Source of the DNA: Bacillota bacterium
Lineage (GTDB): Bacteria > Bacillota_G > SHA-98 > UBA4971
Assembly (NCBI GenBank): GCA_012512055.1
Contig: JAAZEW010000171.1
Coordinates: 1-5,794, forward strand
DNA: 5,794 nt
Direction of reading: 5' to 3'
The notes under the pieces are model-generated. The model saw only the letters and a list, made by a program, of their open reading frames with translations. It was not told the origin of the DNA and did not search any database. The position numbers were made by a program, and so were the translations under genes. How positions within the stretch are numbered: position 1 is the first letter of the stretch; each line of letters begins with the position of its first letter. Below are positions 1-5,403 of this stretch, piece by piece.

Positions 1-97
1 CGTGTGTCTTGCCGACATTGAACGAGCCGGTAGGTTGCTTGCGGAATTCATAGTTCGGCTCGATAAGAAGTATGTGGAGGGATTGAAATGCTTCTAA
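1..97 (+). CDS. C-terminal end of an upstream gene, probably another M42 family peptidase (partial)
   Basis: The frame starting at base 2 is open from the window edge to a TAA at 95-97 and encodes about 31 residues; the other two + frames stop at 19-21 and 51-53. The visible tail reads LADIERAGRLLAEFI, then RLDKKYVEGLKCF. A final amphipathic helix of the type (D)xExAxxLLxxFIxxLD, just before the C-terminus, is how M42 aminopeptidases end; the two complete neighbours end similarly (NAIKLMAAFLDSI and NAVKLFVAILEEQL). The frame overlaps the next gene by 10 bp, so translation is probably coupled. The M42 assignment rests on a short tail and on context, and the active-site residues lie outside the window. 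It could instead be an unrelated cytoplasmic protein sharing the operon. Confidence 0.55.
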   Translation, partial: VCLADIERAGRLLAEFIVRLDKKYVEGLKCF

Positions 98-1119
98 GAA
101 CCCTCACAGAAGCCATCGGCGTTTCAGGACAGGAACAGGAAGTCGCAAGTATCATAAGGGAGCAGGTCAGCCCCTACTGTGACAAGGTAGAAACAGATGC
201 CTTAGGGAATGTTGTTGCCATAAAGAGCGGTGACGAGAAAGGGCCCAAAGTCATGCTTGCCGCTCACATGGACGAAATCGGACTTATGGTCATGTTCATC
301 GAAAAATCCGGGACTCTCAGGTTCAAACCCATAGGCGGTGTAGACCCGAGAGTGCTGGTGTCCAAATCAGTCTACGTAGGCAAGAATCGCGTCCCGGGCG
401 TAATCGGGGCAAAACCCATCCACCTGCAGAAATGGGAAGAAACCGACAAGCCGTTTGACATTGACGGGTTGTTCATAGATATCGGTGCAAAGGACAAGGA
501 TGAGGCGGAGAAACTCGTCAAGCTCGGCGACGGTATTATTTTTGCCACGAAGTATGAGGATATCGGCAATACCAGGGCAAAAGCCAAAGCCTTTGACGAC
601 AGGGTAGGGTGCGCCGTCCTTGCCAGGCTCCTAATGATGGAGAAGCGGTGGAATTTCACAATCCAGGGAGTCTTTACGGCACAGGAGGAAGTAGGCGGCC
701 GCGGAGCGCAGGTTGCGTCCTACAGACTGGAGCCTGATATGGCTATCGCGTTTGAAGGCACTACCGCGTCTGATGTCCCGGGGTCCAAAGAGCATCTGTA
801 TTCGACGTCTCTGGGGAAGGGTCCTGCCCTGACCCATGCGGACGCTTCTTTCGTGGCGGATCCGAGGATTGTCAAGAGACTCATGGAAGTTGCAGATGCG
901 AAAGGTATTCCCTATCAGATGAGGGAGCTTACCACCGGCGGGACGGATGCCGGAAGGATCCATCTTACAAGGGAAGGTGTCCCGGCCGGCCTGGTGTCTA
1001 TTCCCACCAGATACATCCACTCTCCTGTATCAATCATAGATAGGAATGACTTTGAGAATGCCATAAAGCTTATGGCAGCTTTTCTCGACAGTATTCAAGA
1101 GAGGGGGCTACCCTTTTGA
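88..1119 (+). CDS. M42 family metallo-aminopeptidase (glutamate-ligand type)
   Basis: This is a 343-residue protein of normal full M42 length. The family (glutamyl aminopeptidase, FrvX/YsdC/TET) consists of cytoplasmic di-metal aminopeptidases that remove N-terminal residues from oligopeptides and usually assemble as tetrahedral dodecamers. The expected active-site motifs appear in order: AAHMDEIG (metal ligand His60, with Asp62), KAFDDRVG (bridging Asp170), AQEEVGGRG (general base Glu200 and ligand Glu201), AFEGTTASD (Glu223 where many relatives have Asp) and TRYIHSPV (ligand His311). The KPIHL motif at 109-113 lies in the inserted PDZ-like/oligomerisation domain that interrupts the peptidase fold. 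There is no signal peptide. The ATG at 88 has a GGAGGG site at 76-81, six bases upstream. The gene overlaps its upstream neighbour by 10 bp and the next gene by 4 bp. Family assignment is secure; the preferred N-terminal residue cannot be read from the sequence. Confidence 0.95.
   Translation: MLLRTLTEAIGVSGQEQEVASIIREQVSPYCDKVETDALGNVVAIKSGDEKGPKVMLAAHMDEIGLMVMFIEKSGTLRFKPIGGVDPRVLVSKSVYVGKNRVPGVIGAKPIHLQKWEETDKPFDIDGLFIDIGAKDKDEAEKLVKLGDGIIFATKYEDIGNTRAKAKAFDDRVGCAVLARLLMMEKRWNFTIQGVFTAQEEVGGRGAQVASYRLEPDMAIAFEGTTASDVPGSKEHLYSTSLGKGPALTHADASFVADPRIVKRLMEVADAKGIPYQMRELTTGGTDAGRIHLTREGVPAGLVSIPTRYIHSPVSIIDRNDFENAIKLMAAFLDSIQERGLPF
1101..1107 (+). promoter_or_regulatory. Ribosome-binding site deciding the TTG start of the second M42 gene
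   Basis: A GAGGGGG run lies inside the end of the preceding M42 gene, eight bases before the TTG at 1116. The TTG overlaps the TGA stop of the preceding gene (TTGA at 1116-1119). No ATG or GTG with a better site lies nearby, and the predicted N-terminus (MKNLLKKLVEAFGPAGNE) aligns with the start of the preceding paralog, which supports the TTG. Confidence 0.75.
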
Positions 1120-2120
1120 AGAACTTATTAAAGAAGTTAGTTGAGGCTTTTGGCCCCGCCGGGAATGAGGGCCCGACGAGAGAGATCATTAGGACGGAAG
1201 TTGAGGGCCTCGTGGATGAGGTTAAAGTGGATGCCCTGGGAAATCTCATAGCCGTCCGAAAAGGCCAGGGGCCAAGGGTGATGATTGCCGCACACATGGA
1301 TGAGATTGGCGTGATTGTAACCCATATTGATGAGAAGGGATTCCTGAGGTTCTCCAACATAGGCGGAATCTCACCGTTCATGCTCATTGGTCAAAGGGTG
1401 GTTTTCGCCAATGGCACCCTCGGGACTTTTGGCATGGAGAAGCTGGATGAGATAAAGGACCTGAAGCTGAACAAGATGTTCATCGACATCGGGGCCAAGG
1501 ATGAAGCTTCCGCCAGGGAAAAGGTGGCAGTGGGAGATATCGGCGCATTTTGCAGAGAAGCTCATTTCCAGGGGGATAGAATCATTGCCAAATCCCTGGA
1601 TGACAGAGCAGGTTGCGCAGTATTGGTAAAAGTGCTGAAGGAACTGGTGGGCAGGGAAATTCCCAACCAGGTCTATGCAGTATTTACCGTCCAGGAAGAA
1701 CTGGGCCTTCGCGGAGCGAGGACTGCCGCGTACGGAGTCAATCCTGACATCGGATTCGCAGTGGACGTGACAGGGACAGGGGATACGCCGGAGGCGCCCA
1801 TTATGGCGGTCAAGCTGGGTGAAGGTCCAACGATTAAGGTAAAAGACTCAGTTGTGCTCACCCATCCCCGTGTCAGGCAGTTCATGGCGGAGATTGCAAA
1901 GAAGAAGCGAATTCCTTATCAACTGGAGGTCCTGGAGCGTGGCGGGACAGACACAGGTCCGATCCACCTTACCAGGGAAGGCGTCCCGTCAGGCGCGATT
2001 TCGGTCCCTACCAGGTATATACATACTCCATCAGAGATGGCGGATATGAACGATATCGAAAACGCGGTAAAACTTTTCGTAGCCATACTTGAGGAGCAAC
2101 TGGATGCGGCGATTCTCTAA
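1116..2120 (+). CDS. M42 family metallo-aminopeptidase (aspartate-ligand type, paralog)
   Basis: This is a 334-residue cytoplasmic M42 peptidase, a paralog of the gene just upstream. The active site appears complete: AAHMDEIG (His60, Asp62), SLDDRAG (Asp162), VQEELGLRG (general base Glu194, ligand Glu195), AVDVTGTGD (Asp217) and TRYIHTPS (His303). It differs from its neighbour in two ways. The third metal-ligand position is Asp217, against Glu223 in the neighbour. The segment after the GTFG motif (102-105) is shorter and lacks the KPxHL motif present next door, so the substrate or oligomer interface probably differs. The start is TTG, overlapping the previous stop by four bases, which implies translational coupling. 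A terminator about 40 bp past the stop makes this the last gene of the operon. It could form its own homododecamer or co-assemble with the neighbouring paralogs; the sequence does not decide between them. Confidence 0.95.
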   Translation: MKNLLKKLVEAFGPAGNEGPTREIIRTEVEGLVDEVKVDALGNLIAVRKGQGPRVMIAAHMDEIGVIVTHIDEKGFLRFSNIGGISPFMLIGQRVVFANGTLGTFGMEKLDEIKDLKLNKMFIDIGAKDEASAREKVAVGDIGAFCREAHFQGDRIIAKSLDDRAGCAVLVKVLKELVGREIPNQVYAVFTVQEELGLRGARTAAYGVNPDIGFAVDVTGTGDTPEAPIMAVKLGEGPTIKVKDSVVLTHPRVRQFMAEIAKKKRIPYQLEVLERGGTDTGPIHLTREGVPSGAISVPTRYIHTPSEMADMNDIENAVKLFVAILEEQLDAAIL

Positions 2121-2132
2121 CTAAAGTCAGTC

Positions 2133-2145
2133 CTGCCTTCGGCAG
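2133..2145 (+). other. Small hairpin between stop codon and terminator
   Basis: CTGCC and GGCAG form a perfect 5-bp stem around a TTC loop, 12 bases after the stop of the M42 operon. It lies just upstream of the main terminator stem. It may stabilise the 3' end of the transcript, or it may be incidental. Confidence 0.35.
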
Positions 2146-2159
2146 AGATTCAGGTTTCG

Positions 2160-2193
2160 GGAGCGTGGCAGGTCCACGCTCCTTTCGCTTTAA
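2160..2193 (+). terminator. Intrinsic terminator of the M42 operon
   Basis: GGAGCGTGG (2160-2168) pairs perfectly with CCACGCTCC (2174-2182), giving a 9-bp GC-rich stem with a 5-base loop. The T-containing stretch TTTCGCTTT follows at once. It lies 39 bases after the last M42 stop codon and separates this operon from the envelope genes downstream. Confidence 0.85.
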
Positions 2194-2336
2194 TGGCCTT
2201 CCGCAGCCGAGACTCTGTCCGGCAACTTGTCTCCGGTATATCAGCTTCGCTTCGGGAATATATTAGTGCAAGCAAGACATGGTTACGTAAAGCCGATGTC
2301 AGCGAGAGCGGGTTATCGGAGCGGGAGGGAAGCTGA

Positions 2337-3590
2337 GTGCGAAGGGGGATCTCCTTTGGTTGTGCTGCGCTGATATGCGCGTTTTTTCTTTGTGTAGAGT
2401 TAGTCTTGGTTTCTGCCATGCCTTCGGCATCTTCTCTTGTCTCAGCCGGTGTCATCTCTCTCGGTTTCTATGAACACACCGAGTCTCATGAGAAAACTGA
2501 ACCTTATTGGATTAGGATCAATATCCCTGCGTTCACACTGACTCTGTTCTCAGGTAAATCCCCTGTAAAGACCTACCCGATAGCAGTAGGAAAACCTGCT
2601 GCACCCAGTCGTATCGGGACCTGTGAAGTAGTCGCAAAGGCTAAGTATCCTACCTGGTATCCTCCGGACGGCAAGCCTCCTGTGCCGCCCGGCCCCGATA
2701 ACCCCATCTCCTGTAGATGGCTGGGCTTGAGTTGGTCAGGATACGGTATTCACGGAACGAACAACCCTGCTTCCATTGGGAAAGCAGTGACTCTGGGCTG
2801 CATCAGAATGCACGATGAGGATGTCATGGAGCTTTTCGATATTGTCGCGGTAGGCACCACGGTGGAGTTCGTCTACGAGACTGAGGAGGTGAACTCCTAT
2901 GGAGATGGACCTATGGCGGTGCGGCTCACTGTATACCGGGATCTATACGAGCTGGGAACAAACACGGTTGAACGGGTTATGGAGTCTCTAAGAACCTATT
3001 TAGCTCGGGTGATGCCGGGCGCAGAGCCCTACAGCATAGAGTCTTGCGCGGGAAATGACACGGCTACGATCCCGCATCCGATGCCCGATATAGATCAGCA
3101 TTCTTTGGCCGCTTTGATAAGCGCAGCTCGCGGAAAACCCGAACCCGTTCCTTGGCAAGTGCGGGTGGAGCTGTGCGGCGAATGCGGTCCGTGCAATGCT
3201 ATAGGTGACTTTTACAGGGCTGAGTTCGACGCTGATTTCGACGTAGATGTAACCGCATGCGAGAATTCGGCGGACACCTGCCGTATTGAAGCTTTGGGCT
3301 TAGTCCGTGTTGAGACGGAGCTCGCGCGCATTGAAGGTAGCCAGATTCTGGTGGCGCTGAGGCCTGTTGCCGAGACTTTCGGCTACAGGGTGGCCTGGGA
3401 CGGAGAGTGGCAAGCCGCGATTGTCAATCAGAACGTGGCAAGCGGCGTGGTAAGGGAAGGAAGACTCTACGTGACTCCGGACGAACTCAGTCGTCTGTTG
3501 GATGAACTCGTAATAACCTGGGACCCGCAAACACTGACATTGAGAATAACCCGAATTTTAACAGCCGCGAAACCACCTGCCAATTGGTAG
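2337..3590 (+). CDS. Secreted L,D-transpeptidase (YkuD domain) with C-terminal copper-amine-oxidase-N-like stalk domain
   Basis: This 417-residue exported protein starts at a GTG with GGGAGG at 2323-2328, eight bases upstream. Residues 1-27 form a signal peptide (Arg2-Arg3, hydrophobic core about 5-26, candidate cleavage after VSA or PSA). Residues about 57-180 are an L,D-transpeptidase catalytic domain: YGIHGTNNPASIG holds His139, and TLGCIRMHDEDV holds the nucleophile Cys155 and Arg157. The usual SHGC is TLGC here, a tolerated variant. Such enzymes form 3-3 cross-links in peptidoglycan or attach proteins to it, outside the membrane. Residues about 237-315 are rich in cysteine (six, including CGECGPC at 280-286). 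Residues about 330-405 resemble the copper amine oxidase N-terminal 'stalk' domain (LVALRPVAETFGYRVAWDG), common in Bacillota wall proteins, as a putative wall-associating module. It sits between the M42 terminator and an SLH-protein gene on the same strand. Confidence 0.88.
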   Translation: MRRGISFGCAALICAFFLCVELVLVSAMPSASSLVSAGVISLGFYEHTESHEKTEPYWIRINIPAFTLTLFSGKSPVKTYPIAVGKPAAPSRIGTCEVVAKAKYPTWYPPDGKPPVPPGPDNPISCRWLGLSWSGYGIHGTNNPASIGKAVTLGCIRMHDEDVMELFDIVAVGTTVEFVYETEEVNSYGDGPMAVRLTVYRDLYELGTNTVERVMESLRTYLARVMPGAEPYSIESCAGNDTATIPHPMPDIDQHSLAALISAARGKPEPVPWQVRVELCGECGPCNAIGDFYRAEFDADFDVDVTACENSADTCRIEALGLVRVETELARIEGSQILVALRPVAETFGYRVAWDGEWQAAIVNQNVASGVVREGRLYVTPDELSRLLDELVITWDPQTLTLRITRILTAAKPPANW

Positions 3591-3650
3591 GATGTATCCT
3601 AAGAGCAAGAGACTTGACGAAGCCCGGGCAAGAACGTTTAGCAGAGAATA

Positions 3651-3714
3651 CCGGCCAGGATCTGCAGAGAAAGCAGGATCTGCACAGAACGGATGAACTC
3701 AGGATCCTGGCGGG
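3651..3714 (+). repeat. Inverted repeat enclosing tandem CAGGATCTGCA copies
   Basis: GCCAGGATC (3654-3662) is the exact reverse complement of GATCCTGGC (3703-3711); two more outer pairs (CC/GG) follow one mismatch. Inside, CAGGATCTGCAGAGA at 3656-3670 recurs as CAGGATCTGCACAGA at 3674-3688 (14 of 15 identical, period 18), and CAGGATC appears a third time at 3700-3706. The 40-base loop and lack of a following T-run argue against a terminator. It could be a structured leader, a protein-binding site or a relic of duplication. Confidence 0.6.
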
Positions 3715-3831
3715 AAAAGCAGCATATAGCTGAAGTAACGCAGGCATAAGGTAGCAAATGCTCCATATGTCCCCCAAACGTCCACAACTTACATAAAGGG
3801 ATAGCACCATGCGTGTGGAATGAGCGTAAAG

Positions 3832-3850
3832 GATGGGATAAAGACCCATC
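3832..3850 (+). other. Hairpin in the SLH gene leader
   Basis: GATGGG (3832-3837) and CCCATC (3845-3850) form a 6-bp stem with a 7-base A-rich loop, ending 20 bases before the G-rich ribosome-binding site of the SLH gene. There is no T-run, so it is more likely a leader structure than a terminator. Confidence 0.35.
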
Positions 3851-3870
3851 AAGCCAGGCAGGAGCAGGGC

Positions 3871-3878
3871 AAAGGGGG
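3871..3878 (+). promoter_or_regulatory. G-rich ribosome-binding site that favours the ATG at 3890
   Basis: AAAGGGGG is the only strong purine run near the start of the SLH gene. It leaves 11 bases before the ATG at 3890 but only two before the in-frame TTG at 3881, too few for initiation. I therefore start the gene at 3890. The sequence is unusual in lacking the A of GGAGG. Confidence 0.55.
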
Positions 3879-3889
3879 ACTTGGCACAT

Positions 3890-5140
3890 ATGATCATACA
3901 TGGCATAGCTCGCCGGGACGCCCACCGGCGCAAAACCATCGGATCCGCATTTCTGAAAGTTGCAGTCGTCGCGCTGCTGGTCGCAGGCATAGCCGGATCG
4001 TCCATAGTGACTCATCACGCAGAGGCTGCGCCCGGACCAACTGACATTGAGGGCTGTTGGGCGGAAGAAGCCATTGTAGCCTTGATCGACGAAGGGATAA
4101 TCACAGGTTATCCTGACGGGACATTCAAACCGGAAAACCCGGTGACAAGAGCGGAGTTCTCGAAAATGACAGCAAGGGCTTTCGCAGTCCGTGCTGCAGG
4201 CGAACCCACATTCAGTGATATCAAGGACAACTGGGCTAAGACATACATTGCTGCGCTCACAGAAGCTGGGATAGTCTCAGGCTTCCCTGACGGCACATTT
4301 CGTCCTTCAAAGGACATAAGCAGAGCGGAAATGACTCAGATACTGGTCCGCGCGATAAGTCTTGGAGACAAGATGGACAGTCTCACCCAGCCGGAACCGA
4401 GCTTCATAGATGTGAGCCAGGATCACTGGGCATTCAGCAGCATTGAAATCGCCAACACCCTCGGGGTGCTGCCGGTATACTTTGGTGTAGTCTTTGAGCC
4501 TGAGATTCCTGCGACACGGGCTGAGACTGCATACATGATTAAGTCCCTAATTGATCTCCGTATTTACGAGGGCAAGCTGGCGAAAATTGATAATCAGCAG
4601 GGGACTCTCACAGTCACCACACCCGGCGGAGTCGACCGGCAAGTAACTATGGCTTTTGATACGGTCATTTACAGAAACAACGTAGAGGCCGAACTCGATA
4701 GGCTGCTTCGTGGCGATGAGGTCTACATCGTATCTGACGCCTTCGGTGAACCAAGGTTCATCAAGGCGCGCGGACTCGTAACCAAAGACGATGTCACCAC
4801 CAAAGTCAGCATCCTGTCCAAGGGGACTCTGGCGCCTGAAGACGTCGAAGCGTTAGCAAGGTCCGACTGGAACTCTGTACGAGAAGGCCTTGAACCGAAA
4901 CTCATCCAAAATATGGTGGACAGAGGCCTCACAGAAGAAGAGGCTGCTACAATTCTCAAGCAGGATTGGGCTGAGCTCGGAGAGCTTGCGAAGAAACGAG
5001 TGGCGGACGCTCTGTCTGATGAGTTGGGAGTATCCCAAGACCTAATCGTAGCGCTCCTTGACTCTGACTGGGAACAGGCAAAAGCTTACGGCCAGATTGA
5101 AGTTGCGCAGTATGTCCTTATGAAGCTGCTCAATCTCTAG
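3890..5140 (+). CDS. S-layer homology (SLH) domain surface protein with C-terminal triple DW-repeat region
   Basis: The protein has 416 residues from the ATG (419 from a TTG at 3881, whose ribosome-site spacing is poor). A signal peptide is clear: a basic N-terminus (ARRDAHRRK), a hydrophobic stretch at about 20-36 and a candidate cleavage after AEA(A) at 44-47. Three SLH domains follow at about 55-99, 108-156 and 172-221, with GYPDGTFKP/VTRAE, GFPDGTFRP/ISRAE and a degenerate third ending ATRAE. Three SLH domains normally bind pyruvylated secondary cell-wall polymer and hold a protein on the outer wall non-covalently. Residues about 228-298 look beta-rich (GTLTVTTPGG, LLRGDEVYIV). Residues 313-416 are helical and contain three similar ~33-residue units with Asp-Trp at 326/327, 359/360 and 393/394. 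I do not recognise a catalytic domain, so the role of the C-terminal half is unknown. The upstream neighbour is an L,D-transpeptidase, which fits an envelope role. Confidence 0.9.
   Translation: MIIHGIARRDAHRRKTIGSAFLKVAVVALLVAGIAGSSIVTHHAEAAPGPTDIEGCWAEEAIVALIDEGIITGYPDGTFKPENPVTRAEFSKMTARAFAVRAAGEPTFSDIKDNWAKTYIAALTEAGIVSGFPDGTFRPSKDISRAEMTQILVRAISLGDKMDSLTQPEPSFIDVSQDHWAFSSIEIANTLGVLPVYFGVVFEPEIPATRAETAYMIKSLIDLRIYEGKLAKIDNQQGTLTVTTPGGVDRQVTMAFDTVIYRNNVEAELDRLLRGDEVYIVSDAFGEPRFIKARGLVTKDDVTTKVSILSKGTLAPEDVEALARSDWNSVREGLEPKLIQNMVDRGLTEEEAATILKQDWAELGELAKKRVADALSDELGVSQDLIVALLDSDWEQAKAYGQIEVAQYVLMKLLNL
4826..5137 (+). repeat. Three degenerate ~33-residue protein repeats with a conserved Asp-Trp pair
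   Basis: Within the SLH protein, units at 4826-4924, 4925-5026 and 5027-5137 align at the protein level. They begin TLAPEDVEALARSDW, GLTEEEAATILKQDW and GVSQDLIVALLDSDW, and each continues with a predicted helix. The shared pattern is [GT][LV][TSA]xx(5)[LI]xx[SQ]DW, with DW spacings of 33 and 34 residues. The DNA is not obviously repetitive, so the duplications are old. The third unit runs to the C-terminus. Confidence 0.65.
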
Positions 5141-5207
5141 GCTTTGAGAAGTGGCAACCCCCATAACCGGATATAGCCTGAGCATCATTGGTATCACTTA
5201 AGAAGAC

Positions 5208-5232
5208 GGCGCCCGATGAGGGCGCCTCATTT
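5208..5232 (+). terminator. Probable intrinsic terminator after the SLH gene
   Basis: GGCGCCC (5208-5214) pairs with GGGCGCC (5220-5226) as a 7-bp all-GC stem with a GATGA loop, followed by TCATTTGT. The T-tract is weak, but the position, 67 bases after the SLH stop and ahead of the polA promoter, fits termination. CCGGATA at 5167-5173 and TATCCGG at 5234-5240 form a longer-range arm around it. Confidence 0.65.
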
Positions 5233-5347
5233 GTATCCGGACTTCTTGCCTCACCGCAAGGGGTGTCATGTCCTAATCTATCCGTATGGTTTATGGTTTA
5301 CTGCGTTGCAGGAATCAGAAGGCAAATGAGGAAGATTTAGATGATAC

Positions 5348-5377
5348 TTGATGATACAGGCAGTGTGCGCATATACT
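5348..5377 (+). promoter_or_regulatory. Sigma-A-type promoter of polA
   Basis: TTGATG (5348-5353) and TATACT (5372-5377), separated by 18 bases, match the housekeeping -35 and -10 consensus at 4 of 6 and 5 of 6 positions. Transcription would start near 5384, leaving a leader of only about 20 bases that contains the ribosome-binding site. The -35 overlaps a 10-base tandem repeat (ATGATAC at 5341-5347 and 5351-5357). Confidence 0.65.
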
Positions 5378-5403
5378 AACGCTGAAATGCGGAGGCATGA
5401 ATT

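Larger units (their letters stand above)
3591..3889 (+). other. Non-coding intergenic region with repeats, upstream of the SLH gene
   Basis: About 300 bp separate the L,D-transpeptidase stop from the SLH protein start. I see no convincing gene on either strand; reading frames that cross it antisense lack ribosome-binding sites and recognisable motifs. It contains a 15-base near-direct repeat (3656-3670 and 3674-3688), a 9-bp inverted repeat (3654-3662 with 3703-3711) and a short hairpin (3832-3850). A TTGACG at 3614-3619, followed after 17 bases by TTTAGC, is a weak promoter candidate. No intrinsic terminator with a T-run is visible after 3590, so read-through from the upstream gene is possible. 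I could not match the region to a known riboswitch class by eye. Confidence 0.5.
5141..5403 (+). other. Intergenic region between the SLH gene and polA
   Basis: This 263-bp stretch holds the SLH-gene terminator in its first half and the polA promoter in its second. Between them lie a short tandem repeat (TATGGTT twice, 5285-5298) and a weak stem (CACC at 5252-5255 with GGTG at 5262-5265). I see no supported small gene or known RNA in it. The reading frames crossing it on the minus strand are shadows of the polA 5' end. Confidence 0.5.

Noticed and set aside
631..1020. Minus-strand frames inside the M42 genes (such as 631-1020 and 1070-1387)
   Set aside because: They lie opposite codons for strongly conserved M42 active-site motifs and have no domain or start signal of their own.
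2227..2264. A promoter for the L,D-transpeptidase using TTGTCT (2227-2232) and TATATT (2259-2264)
   Set aside because: The elements are 26 bases apart, too far for a housekeeping promoter, and no better-spaced pair is visible. A promoter is expected here because of the terminator upstream, but I cannot place it.
2150..2455. A 101-codon minus-strand frame across the M42-L,D-transpeptidase intergenic region
   Set aside because: It runs through the terminator stem and the signal-peptide codons of the L,D-transpeptidase, and it has no motif.
3588..3601. A terminator at TAGGAT/ATCCTA directly after the L,D-transpeptidase
   Set aside because: The stem is short and AT-rich with a two-base loop, overlaps the stop codon and is not followed by a T-run.
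3881..3883. TTG as the start of the SLH protein
   Set aside because: The AAAGGGGG site would be only two bases away. The ATG nine bases later has workable spacing and gives the same signal peptide.
3820..3886. A cyclic-di-GMP or other known riboswitch in the SLH leader, suggested by GGGCAAAG at 3867-3874
   Set aside because: Only this short string resembles the class I consensus; the paired stems and the second conserved segment are missing.
3487..4005. A 172-codon minus-strand reading frame spanning the gap between the L,D-transpeptidase and SLH genes
   Set aside because: It overlaps both well-supported genes, has no Shine-Dalgarno site before its ATG, and its product (rich in Ser, Arg, Leu and Cys) shows no recognisable domain. 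The overlapping 126-codon frame at 3638-4018 was rejected for the same reasons.
3820..4044. A 74-codon + strand frame starting in the SLH leader
   Set aside because: Most of it is the SLH signal-peptide region read in another frame. The product is Arg/His/Ser-rich without a motif, and no proper ribosome-binding site precedes it.
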